Assembly (NCBI GenBank): GCA_035644215.1
Contig: DASQPA010000259.1
Span: 1 to 12,596 of the forward strand
Reading direction: 5' to 3'
Origin: DASQPA01 sp035644215
Lineage (GTDB): Bacteria > Acidobacteriota > Thermoanaerobaculia > Multivoradales > UBA5704
Length of the DNA: 12,596 bases
A program made the position numbers and the translations under genes. Below the pieces are notes generated by a model. The model saw only the letters and a list, made by a program, of their open reading frames with translations. It was not told the DNA's origin and searched no databases. Positions 1 through 12,400 of this stretch are shown here, piece by piece; the stretch's first letter is position 1, and each line of letters opens with the position of its first letter.

Positions 1-457
1 GCTCCTCTTCCTCCTCCCCAAGCAGCACCAACACCGGCGTATCCGGCAGCTCTCTCGATCGCTCCGGCTCGCTGATCAGCACCGAGATCCCCGCGTCCGC
101 CACGATGTAGGACAGACGTTCCAGCGGATAGCTCGGATCCAACGGCACGAAAACCCCGCCCGACTTGAAAATCCCCAGAAGCCCGACCACCAACCCCACC
201 GAGCGCTCCACGAACAGCCCCACCCGCGACTCCGGTCCCACTCCCAGTCGCCGCAGCCGGTGGGCCAGACGGTTCGCCCGCCGGTTCAGCTCCCCGTAGC
301 CGACCGCCTCGCCATTGCACTCCAACGCCGTGTCTTCCGGTTGGAGCAACGCCCGCTCCTCGATCAGCTCGTGCAGGCACGACGGTGGCAGCGGCAGGGG
401 TGCCGCAGGGCTCCACTCGACCGTCAGCTGGTGACGTTCCGGCGCGGACAGCAGAGC
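1..457 (-). other. Adenylation domain A4, N-terminal part (residues 4047-4198)
   Basis: This is the start of the module 4 adenylation domain, cut at the window edge. It shows VGYGELNRRANRLAHRL, the FKSGGVFVPLDPSYP motif and VLVLLGEEEE, and ends before the phosphate-binding loop and all pocket residues, so no substrate can be predicted. It is nearly the same as the start of A3: over 45 residues from RLRRLGVGPESRVG to VPLDPSYP there is one difference (Met to Leu). The DNA differs mostly at third codon positions. Confidence 0.93.
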
Positions 458-3400
458 CAGATCCAGCACGCGAGCCTGTGGCTCCATCGCCACCTTCGAC
501 AATAGGTGCGCGAGCTGATCGACGAGCCGTTGTGCCGTCGTGGCGTCGAACAACATCCGGTTGTAGGTCAATACCACCCCCATCCGGCCCTTACGTTCCT
601 GTGCTGTCAGCTCGAGGTCGAACCGCAGATTCCACACCTCCTCGGGCCCCGATGCGCCGAGCCGCGATAGCGACAGGCCCTGCAGCTCATAGTTCCCGGC
701 CGGAGCACTCTGCAGTGAGAACATCACCTGGAACAGAGGCGAGTACGACAGGCTGCGCGCCGGCCGCAGCTCCTCGACCAGCTTCTCGAACGGCAATTCC
801 TGGTGCGCGAAAGCTTCCAGGCACACCTCGCGGCAGCGGCCCAGCAGCTCGCGGAAGCTCGGCTCTCCCGACAGGTCCGACGACATCACCAGCGTGTTGA
901 CGAAGAAACCGATCAGACCCTCCGTCTCCAGCCGGTTGCGACCCGCGATCGGCGTGCCCACCGCTAACCGCTCGGCCCCCGCAAGCCGACCCAGGAGCGC
1001 CTGCCAAGCCGCCAGCAACACCATGAACTGCGTCGCTCCCTCCCGCTGCGCCAGCCCCTGCAGGGACTGCGACAGCTCGGCCGACAGCTGGCACGAGCGG
1101 ATCGCACCCCGCAGCACCTGCACCGCCGGACGCGGCCGGTCGAGCGGCAGCTCCAGCACCGGCGGCACTCCGGCCAGATGCGCGCGCCAGTAGGTGATCT
1201 GGCGCTCGAGCGTCTCACCGGCAAGCCAGCCGCGCTGCCAATGCGCATAGTCGGCATACTGAATCGGCAGATCCGGCAGAGCGGCTGGACGCCCTTGGAC
1301 GGCAGCGTTGTAGAGCGTTGCCAACTCGCGCGAGAAGATCTGCATCGACCACTCGTCGGAAATGACGTGATGCATACCGAGGAAAAAGATGTTCTCTTCC
1401 TCCTCCATGCGCACCAGCCCGAAGCGCAGCAGCGGTCCGCGCGCGAGGTCGAAGGGGCGCCGCGCCTCCGCCGCCGCCAGACGCAAGACGGTGGCATGGG
1501 CACGGTCGGCCGGCAGCCCGCTCAGGTCGACCCGCCACCAGACCGCGAAAGGGGACTCCCGTATCTGCTGGACCGGCTGCCCGTCCACGACCTCAAGCAC
1601 GGTACGCAACACCTCATGTCGACACTCGATCTCTGACAGGCTCTGCCAAAGGATCCTCACCTCCAGACGGCCCGTGGCACGGCTCGCCAGGAACTGGTTG
1701 TACGCGGTGCTGCCGGGCTCGAGCCGAGAGAGGAACCAGAGTCGTTCCTGAGAAAAAGACGGGGGCAGAGTTGGCCCCCGCTCCACCCGCTCGAGCGGCG
1801 GCACCACCAGCCCGAGGTCCGCCCTCTGCGCCTCTTCGATGGCGAACGCGAGCGCCTCGACCGTGGGCTTCTCGAACAGCTGCCGGAGCGGCAGCTCGAC
1901 GCCGAAGGCCTTGGAAACCCGCGAGATCACCTGGGTCGCCAGGAGCGAATGCCCACCCAGATCGAAGAAGCTCTCCGTCACCCCCACCAGCGGATGATCC
2001 AGCAGCTCCTCCCAGATCTGCGCCACCAGCTCCTCGTAGGGCGTCCGCGGAGCCACCCAGGATACCGAGCCCGAGCTGTCCAGATCCCGCTCGGGCCCGC
2101 GCGCCCAGAGCGCCCGGCGATCCACCTTGCCGGTCGGCGAGAGCGGCAGCGACGGGACCCCCAACACCTGCGAGGGGAGCATGTAGGACGGCAGGTGATC
2201 GCCCGCGTATCGGCGCAGCTCCCGGTCGAGCTCGACGCCGGTCGGCGCGCCCTCGGCCGGCACGACGTAGGCCACGATCTGCGGGTCGCGCCGGCCCTCC
2301 TGTCCCACCTGCCGCACCAGCGCCACGGCCTGCGCCACCGACGCGTGCTCGGAGAGCACCGCTTCGATCTCTCCCAGCTCGACGCGGAATCCGCGCACCT
2401 TCACCTGCTGGTCGCGCCGCCCCAGGAACTCGAGGCGCCCCGCGCCGTCCCAGCGAACCATATCCCCGGTCCGGTACGATCGCGCCCCCGGGAGCTCGCT
2501 CGCGAGGTCCGGCACGAAGCTCTCGGCGGTCAGCTCCGGCCGGCCCAGGTAGCCGCGGCTGACCCCCGGTCCACCCACCCACAGCTCCCCTCCCACGCCG
2601 ACCGGCACCGGCAGGCCTCGCGCGTCCACCACCTGTAGGTGCACCCCCGACAGCGGCCGGCCCAGGCGCCGCCCGTCGGGCCGGCCCGCCTCCGGCAGCT
2701 CGGGAGCTCGGTGGCTGGCGCAGATGATCGTGGCCTCCGTCGGTCCGTAGAGAACCTCCAGGCGAGCCGGCCGCAGCACCTCGCGGATCTCCGCCAGCAG
2801 CTCCTCCTCGACCCTTTCTCCACCCACGAACACCGCCCGCAGCTCCCCCCTCCCACGTGGCTGGGGGCGCACGATCTCCACGATCCGCCGCATCAGGCTC
2901 GGCACCGCGTGCAGATGGCTCGCCCGTTCGACCGCCGCCGCCAGGTGGGTCGGCGACAGCACCTCGTCCCATCGCAGCAGGAGCGTCCGCGCCCCCGAGA
3001 GCAGAGGCAGCACGAGCTCGAAGAGGAAGATGTCGAAGGAGAACGAGGCCAGGCAGGTCATCCGATCTCCCGGCTGGAGAGCGAAACGCAGGGCCGCCGC
3101 CGACAGCGTGTGCACGGCCTGCCGGTGCTCCACCATCACGCCCTTCGGGCGGCCGGTCGTTCCCGAGGTGTAGATGAGGTAGGCAAGCGACTCCGGCCGA
3201 CTCCAGCGCGCGAGGTCCGCCACCGGCTCCCCCTCCTCGTCGCCCAGGAGCACCAGCTCGGCGGTCTCCGGCAGCTCTCCCAGACGCTCCGCCTCGCTCA
3301 CCAGGACCGAGATCCCGGAGTCGGCCACGACGTACGACAGCCGGTCCGCCGGATAGCTCGGATCGAGCGGCACGAAGACCCCTCCCGACTTGAAGATCCC

Positions 3401-6400
3401 GAGCATCCCGACGACCAACCCCACCGAACGCTCGACGAAAAGACCCACCCGCGATTCCGGCCCCACCCCCAGGCGGCGCAGCCGGTACGCCAGCTGATTG
3501 GCCCGGCGGTCGAGCTCGCCGTAGGAGACCTCTTCGCCGCTGCACTCGACCGCCGCCGCCGCCGGATGGAGGCGCGCCTGCTCCTCGATCAGCTCGTGCA
3601 GGCAGGCCGGTCGCGCCACCAACGCCGCCGAGCCGCTCCATTCGACGGTCAGCTGGTGTCGCTCCGCTGCGGAGAGCAGCGCGAGATCGAACACCCCGAC
3701 CTGAGCCTCGGCCACGATCTGGGACAGGAGGAGCGCGAGCTGGCCGAGGAGACGCTCCGCGGTCGTGACGTCGAACAGCGTCCGGTTGTAGGTCAGGACG
3801 CTCCCCAACCGGCCCTGGCGCTCCTGAATGGTGAGCTCGAGGTCGAATCTCAGGGTCGCCCCCTCTTCCCCAGCCAGCCCGGTGAGCGGCGACAGCGACA
3901 GCCCCGGGAGCTCCAGCCCCTGAGATGGATTGCTCACCGCGAACATCACCTGGAAGAGCGGCGCGTGCGCCAGGCTGCGCTGCGGCCGGAGCTCCTCGAC
4001 CAGCTTTTCGAACGGCAGGTCCTGGTGCTCGAACGCCTCGAGGCACATCTCCCGGCAGCGGCGCAGGAAGACCCGGAAGCTCGGCTCTCCCGTCAGGTCC
4101 GCCGACATCACGAGCGTGTTGACGAAGAAACCGATGAGGCGCTCGGTCTCCAGCCGGTTGCGGCCGGCGATCGGAGTGCCCACCGCCAGCCGCTCGGCCC
4201 CGGCGAGCCGCCCCAGGAGGGCCTGCCAGGCGGCCAGCAGCACCATGAAGAGCGTCGCCGCCTCCCGACGCGCCAGGGTGCGCAACGACTGGGACAGATC
4301 GCGGGGCAGTACCAGCGACTGGCTCGCCCCCCGGAGCGCCTGGACGCGCGGGCGCGAGTGGTCGAGCGGCAGCGCGAGCAGCGCGGGCACCTCGGCGAGC
4401 CGTTCCCGCCAGTAGGCGATCTCCTCCTCCAGGACCGCGCCCGTGAGCCAGCCGCGCTGCCAGACCGCGAAGTCGGTGTACTGGATGAGCAGTGCCGGCA
4501 GCTCGGGCTCCTGCCCCCGGATCCGCCCAGCATAGAGCGCCGAGACCTCCCGTACGAGCACGTCCAACGACCAGCCGTCCGAGACGATGTGGTGCATGGT
4601 GAAGAGCACCCGCCAGTCTTCGCCTCCGGCCGCGAGCACCATGGCGCGCAACAGGGGACCGCGGGCGAGGTGGAAGGGGCGCCCGCGATCCTCTCGCGCC
4701 AGCCGGCGCATCTCCAGCTCCCGGCTCTCCGCCACGAGCCCTGCCAAGTCGACCCAGACGACCGCCGGGCGACCCGGTGGATCGATCACCTGCACCGGCC
4801 GGCCGGAGCGCGACTCGAAGCGGGTTCGCAGCGCCTCGTGGCGCTCGACGATCCGCCCCAGGCTCTCGACCAGCCGCGACGGATCGAGCGGACCCTGGAC
4901 GGCGAGCGGCATGGACATGTTGTAGGTCGGCCGCCCGGAGTCGAGCTGATCGATGAACCACAACCGCTCCTGGGCGAAGGACAGCGGCAGATCCCCCTGC
5001 CGCTCGACCCGCCCGATCGGCGGGGCCGCCAGCCCCTGGCCGGCCCGTTGCACTTCCTCGATCGCGCGCGCCACCCCGGCGACCGTCGGGTTCTCGAACA
5101 GCTGCCGCAGCGGCAGCTCGACCGCCAGGGCTTCCGAGATGCGCGAGATCACCTGCGTCGCGAGGAGCGAGTGGCCGCCCAACTCGAAGAAGCTCTCGGT
5201 CACCCCCACCTGTTCGCGGCCGAGCAGCTCCTCCCAGATCTGCGCCACGAGCTCCTCGAGCGGCGTCCGCGGCGCGACCCGGTCGCTGGCGCCTCTCTCC
5301 TCGCGCTCCACCGCCCGCCCGGCGAGCGCCTGTCGGTCCACCTTGCCGGCGAGCGTCAGCGGCAGGTCTGGCACCACCACGACCCGCGCCGGCACCATGT
5401 AGGACGGCAGCCGCCTCTCGGCCTGCCGACGCAGCTCGCGCGCCAGCTCGGGGCCCGCCGTCCCGGTCTCCCGCGGGACCACATAGGCGATCAGGTCGCG
5501 ATCGTTCCAGCCCTCCCGCGCCACCTCGTGGACGAGCGCCACCGCCTGATCGACCCCGGAGTGATCGGCGAGGACCGATTCGATCTCGGCCAGCTCGATG
5601 CGGAAACCCCGCACCTTCACCTGTTGGTCCCGGCGGCCCAGGAACTCCAACTGCCCGCGACCGTCCCAGCGCACCAGGTCGCCGGTGCGGTACAGCCGCT
5701 CCCCCGGCTCGCCGCCACAGCCGTCGGGCACGAAGCTCGCCGCGGTCAGGTCCGCCCGCCCCTCGTAGCCCCGCGCCAGGCCCGCGCCGCCGAGACAGAG
5801 CTCGCCCGCGACGCCCACCGGCAGCACCCGCTGCTCGCCGTCGACGACGTACACCCGCGCGTTGGCCAGGGCGCGACCGATGGGGATCGCCGGCGACTCC
5901 GCGGCCAGCTCCCCGACCGGATGCCAGGTGCTGAAGGTCGTCGCTTCGGTCGGGCCGTAGACGTGCAGCAGCCGGCCCGGGCGGCCCTTCGCCAGCACCT
6001 CGGTCACCCAGCGCGGCTCGACCGCCTCGCCGCCGAAGAGGACGTAGCGCAGCGAGGAGAAGGCGTGCGGCGCCTCCCGCGCCATCTGGTTGAACAGCGC
6101 CGTGGTCAGGAAAAGGACACTCACCCGCTCGTGGGCGAGGCTCGCCGCGAACGCCGCGGGCAGGAGCGCCACCTCGCGCGGGATTCCCACCAGCATGCCG
6201 CCGCAGAGCAGCGCCCCCCAGACCTCGAACGTCGCCGCGTCGAACGTCACGTTCGACACCTGCGCCACCCGGTCCTGTGCACCGAGGGCGACATAGTTGG
6301 TCTCTTCCACCAGGCGCACCACCGCCCGGTGCGACACGCAGATCCCCTTCGGACGGCCGGTCGATCCCGAGGTGTAGGTGACGTAGGCCAGCGACTCCGC

Positions 6401-9400
6401 GTGGCTCCAGCTCACCGGGTCGTCCTCGGGCTCTCCTTCCTCCTCGCCGAGCAGCACCAGCTGCCGGGTGTCCGGCAGCCCTCCCAACCGCTCCGGCTCG
6501 CTGACCAGGATCTCGACCCCGGCGTCTTCGACCATCGCCGCCAGACGCTCGGCCGGGTAGCTCGGGTCGAGCGGCACGTAGGCCCCCCCCGCCTTGAGGA
6601 TCCCCAGCATCCCCACCACGAGCCCCACCGAAGGCTCGACGAGGAGGCCCACCCGGGACTCCGGTCCGCTGCCCAGGGCCCGCAACCGATGGGCCAGGCG
6701 GTTCGCCCGCCGGTTGAGCTCCCCATAGCCGATCGCCTCGCCGAACTCGATCGCCGGACGCTCCGGGTGGAGACGAGCCCGGGCCTCGAACCGCTCGTGC
6801 ACGGACGCGGCGAAGGCGAAGGCGGATGCCGCGTCGTTCCACTCGCTCCGGACCTGATGGCGTTGCCCCGGGGAGAGCAACGGCAGGTCCGCCACCCGCC
6901 GCTCCGGATCGACCGCGATCTCGCTGAGCAGAGCCGCGAGCTGCGCCAGCGTGCGAAGCGCAGTCGTCGCGTCGAAGAGCGCGGAGTCGAAGGCCAGCCC
7001 CCCTCCGATCCGGTCAGGGTGCTCGGTGATCTCCAGGTGAAGGTCGAACTTGAGATACGTCTCCTGGCGCTCCGTCACCGGGAGCCGCGACAGGGTGAGG
7101 TCGGGCAGGGCCAGAGGCTCGGCCGGCGGCCGCTGCAGGGAGAACATCACCTGGAAGAGCGGCGAGTGCGCCAGGCTGCGCTCCGGCCTCAGCTCCTCGA
7201 CCAGCTTCTCGAAGGGCAGGTCCTGGTGCGCGAACGCTCCCAGGCAGACCTCGATACAGCGGCCCAGGAACTGCCGGAATCCGGGATCTCCCGACAGGTC
7301 CGCCGGCATCACCAGCGTGTTGACGAAAAAGCCGATCAGGCCCTCGGTCTCAAGCCGATTGCGGCCGGCGATCGGCGTGCCCACCGCCAACTGTTCGGCG
7401 CCAGTGAGCCGGCCGAGGAGGATCTGCCAGGCAGCGAGCACCAGCATGAAGAGCGTCGCCCCTTCTCGCCGGGCCTGGGCGCGCAGCCGCTGCGCCAATC
7501 CGGCCGGGAGCACCAGCGAGCGGCTCGCGCCCTTCACCCCTTGCACCCGCTGACGCGGGCGGTCGAGCGGCAGCTCCAGGACCGGCGGCAGGAGGGCGAG
7601 CCGCTCACGCCAGAAGGCGATCTCTCGGTTGAGCACCTCTCCGGCGAGCCAGCCGCGCTGCCAGACCGCGAAGTCCGCGTACTGGACGGGCAGCAACGGG
7701 AGCTCCGTCTCCTCCCCCGAGAGCCGAGCGGAATAGAGCGCCGAGAGCTCCCGCACCAGCACGTCCAGCGACCAGCCGTCCGCGACGATGTGATGCATGG
7801 TGAGGAGCACCCGCCAGTCCTCCGCCGCGACCGCGAGGAGGATGGCACGGAGCAACGGACCCCGCGCGAGGTCGAACGGGCGCCATCTCTCCGCCTGGCC
7901 CAGCCGGCGGCTCTCCGCCTCGCGGCGCGCCGCCGGGAGACCGCCCACGTCGACCCAGGTGAAGGCGAGGCTGCCCGGGGAATCGACGACCTGCACCGGC
8001 CGGCCGGCCACCGTCGCGAACCGGGTGCGCAGCGCCTCGTGGCGCAGGACGACGCGGCCCAGACTCTCCACCAACGCCGCGGGGTCGAGCGGACCATCCA
8101 CCTGTAGGGCCAGGGGAACGTTGTAGTTGGGCCGCCAGGGATCGAGCTGATCGATGAACCACAGCCGCTCCTGGGCGAAGGACAACGGCAGGTCCGCCCG
8201 GCGCTCGACCCGCACGAGGGGGGGCGCCAGGAGCCCGAGACCCACCCGCTGCTCCTCTTCGATCGCGCGCGAGAGACCCGACACCGTCGGGTTCTCGAAG
8301 AGTTGGCGCAGGGGCACCTCGACCCTCAGGGCCTTGGAGATCCGCGAGATCACCTGGGTTGCCAGGAGCGAATGCCCCCCGAGATCGAAGAAGCTCTCGT
8401 CGAGGTCGACGCTCTCCCGCTTGAGCACGCCGGAGAAGATCCCCGCGAGCAGCTCCTCGACCTGGCCGCGGGGCGTCCTGACGTCGCCCGTCCCGGCCGC
8501 GGCCGGGAGGGTCCAGCGGGACAGCTCCTGCCGGTCCACCTTGCCGGCGGGCGTCAGCGGCAGAGCCGGGTGGACGAGCACCCGCGACGGCACCATGTAG
8601 GACGGCAACCGGCCGCCGAGATGGCGACGCAGCCGTGGCCCCAGATCCTCCGGCGCGTCCTTGGCCGGCAGGACGAACGCCACCAATTGGCGATCGGTGA
8701 AGCCCTCCGCCGCCTCCACCTCGCGGACCACAACCGCCGCCTGCTCGACCCACGGATGCTCCCCGAGGGCTGACTCGATCTCGGCGAGCTCGATGCGGAA
8801 CCCACGGACCTTGACCTGATGGTCCCGCCGGCCCAGGAACTCGATCCTCCCCGCCCCGTCCCATCTCACCACGTCCCCGGTGCGATAGAGACGCTCCCCG
8901 GCCCGACCGCTCACGCCGTCGGGCACGAAGCCCTCTGCCGTCAGCTCCGGCCGGCCCTCGTAGCCTCGCGCCAGACCCTCGCCGCCGATCGACAGCTCTC
9001 CCGTAACCCCCGCCTGTACCGGCCGTCCCTCCCGGTCGACGACGTAGAGCCTGGCGTTCGCCAGTGGGCCGCCGATGGGAAGGGTCCGCGCCCCAGGCGG
9101 CAATCCAGCGACGACCTGCCAGCTGCTGAACGTCGTCGCTTCCGTCGGACCGTAGAGGTGGAGCAACCGCTCGGGGCGGCCTTTCTGGAGTATCTCCGCC
9201 ACCCACCGCGGCGTCACCGCCTCGCCGCCGAACAGCACGTGGCGCAGCGTGGCGAAGGCCCATGGGGCCTCCCGCGCCATCTGGTTGAACAACGCCGTGG
9301 TCAGGAAGAGGACGCTCACCTGGCGCGCCGCCAGCGCCGCCCCGAGCTCGCGCGGCGAGAGCGTCACCTCGCGCGCGATCCCCACCAGGGTACCGCCGCG

Positions 9401-12400
9401 GAGCAGGGCTCCCCAGACTTCGAACGTCGCGGCGTCGAAGGTCACGCTCGACGCCTGCGCCATGCGGTCCTCGGGATCCAGGTCGACGTAGTTCGTCCCC
9501 TCGACCAGGCGCACCACGGCCCGGTGGGAAACGCCGATCCCCTTGGGACGGCCCGTCGAGCCCGACGTGTAGGTGACGTAGGCCAGCGACTCCGCCCAGC
9601 TGCGGCTCGCGAGAGCCTCCTCTTTCTCCTCCCGTTCGTCGCCCAGGAGCACGAGATTCCGCACCTCCGGACGCCACCCATGCCACCCCTCCGCCACCAC
9701 CAGGACCTCGATCCCGGCATCGTCGACCATCGTCGCCAGCCGCTCGCGCGGGTAGCTCGGATCGAGCGGCACGTAGGCGCCTCCCGACTTCAGGATCCCC
9801 AGCATTCCCAGGACCATTCCCACCGAGCGCTCGACCAGGAGGCCGACCCGCGACTCCTCTCCCACTCCCCAGCGCCGCAGCCGGCGCGCCAGCCGGTTCG
9901 CCCGCCGGTCGAGCTCGCCGTAGGTCAACCTCTCGTCGCCGAATTCCAGCGCCAGTCGGTGCGGCGCCGCCTGCGCTCGCGCGGCGAACCGCTGGTCTAC
10001 GGAGCTCTCCCGCGGGAAATCGGCGGCCGCGTCGTTCCACTCGCCGACCAGTTGGTGATGCTCCGCCGAAGACAGCAGCGCCAGCTCCGAGACACGGACC
10101 TCCGGATGGGCCACCGCACTGGCGAGCAGCCGCTCGAAGCTGCCCGCAAGGCGTTGGATGGTGGACAGGTCGAACATGTCGCGATTGAAGTCCCAGCTCC
10201 CCGCGAGTCCCTCCTTCGACTCTGCACAGATGAGGCCGAGATCGAATTTGGCGCTGGTCGGAAGAGCTTTCACCACCGGCTCCAGAGTCAGCCCGGGCAA
10301 ACTCAGCGCGCCACCCTGCCCACCCAGGCTCTGGAGCGAGAACATGACCTGGAAAAGCGGCGAGTAGGCGAGGCTCCGCTCCGGGTTCAGCTCGTCGACC
10401 AGGCGTTCGAAAGGCAACTCTTGATGGGCCAGGGCACCGCGGACCACGCCGCGGGCTGTGGCCAGAAGATCCTGGAACGTGGGGTCGCCAGCGAGGGTCC
10501 CATGCAGCGCCAGGGTGTTGACGAAGAAACCGATCAGACCCGAGATCTCAGGCCGATCGCGACCAGAGACCGGAGTACCGACCACGAGGTCCTCCTGCCC
10601 GGAGATGCGGGAGAGCAGAGCCTGGAAGGCAGCGAGAAGAACCACGAACAGCGTCGTCCCGCTGCTCCGGCGTATCGCCTCGAGCCCACGCGCCAACTCG
10701 GCGGAAAACCGGGTCGGCAGATGGCGGCCGCGGAAGCTCTGGATCGCCGGACGCGGCCGGTCGAAGGGCAGATCGAGAGTGGGTGGGGCTCCCGCCAAAT
10801 GGGTACACCACCAGCCGAGATGCCGCTCGAGGGCCTCCCCGGTCAGCCAGGACCGCTGCCAGACGGAGAAATCTCCATACTGGATCGATGGCGGGGGAAG
10901 CGCCGGCCGGTCCCCCCGGGCGAACGCCGGATAGAGCGACCCTATCTCCCGGACGAGAATCCCCATCGACCACCCATCCGTCACGATGTGATGCAGGGTC
11001 AACAACGCGATGTGCTCGTTTTCGCCCAAGGCGAGGAGAGCCGCCCGCCAGAGGGGGCCGACCGACAGGTCGAAGGACCATCGCTCTTCTTCCCTGCCCA
11101 AGCGTTCCACCTCACGGTCGCGCACCAGTTCGAGCAGCCCGGAGAGATCGATGCGCGCCAGCCGGAATCGGACCTCGGGGGAGATCACCTGCACGGCGGA
11201 TCCGCCGTTCGCCACGAAGGTGGTGCGCAGCACTTCGTGACGACGCGCGATCTCGCGCAGGGTCCTTTCCAGGGCGGCGGCGGCGAGGCTCCCCTGGATG
11301 CGGACCGCTGACGAAAGGTTGTAAGCCGGGCTCCCCGGCACGAGCTGGTCGAAGAACCACAGCCGCTGCTGGGCGAACGAGAGGGGGAGCTGTGCATCCG
11401 GCCCGCGCGGCACCGGAGCGATCGGCTCCCAGACCGGCACCGCGGCCACTTCCGCGTAACCGAGGACGGCGGCCATCTCCCGGGTCGGCTCGCTCAGCTC
11501 CCGCTCGTCCAGCCGCTCGCGCCAGCGGTCGGCGCTGGTCGGGTCGATCCGCGAGTGAAGGTGGAACTTGACGTCGCCGACCATCTTGGAGAGAGGATGG
11601 ATGCCGTCCGTCATCCGTCGCGACGAGCCCTCGTAGGGATCGAGCATCGCGGGCTGGAGTTCGATCCCGATCCATCGGCAGAGGGTCTCCAGGGCGGCAC
11701 GGGGTTGCCGCACCAGGTCCTCGTAGCGGACCTCCACCTGTCGCTGCCCCGGGATCCCCGCGAGCATCTCCCGGATGTTCTGGTGGCTGGTCAACCAAGT
11801 CAGCTCGGCGAGCTGCCGGCGTGAAAAATCGTGCGCCTGATGGAAGAAGACCTGGTCGAGCCTGGCCTCCTCGAAGGAGACGACCATGCCACCCGGATGG
11901 CGGATCAGGTGGATGTACAGCGGTTCCTGGAACAGCTCCTCGGCCCGCTGCAGGACGGAAAGATCGAGCGAATAGGAAGGGGTCTTGTCGACCAGGATAC
12001 GGTCTCCCAGAGTCCGCTGCAGCTCGAGATAGAAGTCGCGGACGGTCAGGTCCCGGGCTTCGTACTCTTCCATCCGCTGCCGTGCCTCGTCCCCGGTGCA
12101 GCCGTGGATCTCCATGAGCGCGCGGATCGTCCCCTCGGCCCAGGTGGTGTTGCGGCCGGAGAAGGTCTCCCGGCGTTCGCGCAGAGTCGCGAAGCCGAGG
12201 AGCTCCAACTCCGGCGGCGCGAAGAGGGCCGGGTGCCCGGCCAGCATCACGCGCAGCAGGGTCGAGCCCGAACGAGGCGGCGAGAGGATGAAGACCGCCC
12301 GTGGGTTCTTCGCCGATCGGCTGCGTACCGACGACAACGAGCGGAAACGAGCGAGCAGCGAAGGGTCGATCGTGCGACCAAGCATGGGCTCCCTCCCGGT

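Noticed and set aside
1614..10040. Long minus-strand frames at 1614-6842 and 7605-10040
   Set aside because: They are out of register with the NRPS frame, rich in Gly/Ala/Arg and without domains. Every NRPS motif lies in the other frame.
2639..11311. Very long plus-strand open frames (2639-8107 and 8819-11311)
   Set aside because: They use exactly the same triplets as the NRPS codons read in reverse. They stay open because the GC-rich gene rarely uses TTA, CTA or TCA codons. The translations are Arg/His/Gln/Pro-rich with no recognisable domain.
10082..11389. C1 as a terminal or cyclising domain
   Set aside because: It has the HHIVTDG motif and not the DxxxxD motif of cyclisation domains, and it is followed by a normal A-T pair.
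11453..12385. Sulfotransferase as a separate tailoring gene
   Set aside because: No stop separates it from the carrier before it or the C domain after it, and all three show intact motifs in one frame. An extra internal start remains possible and is listed as such.
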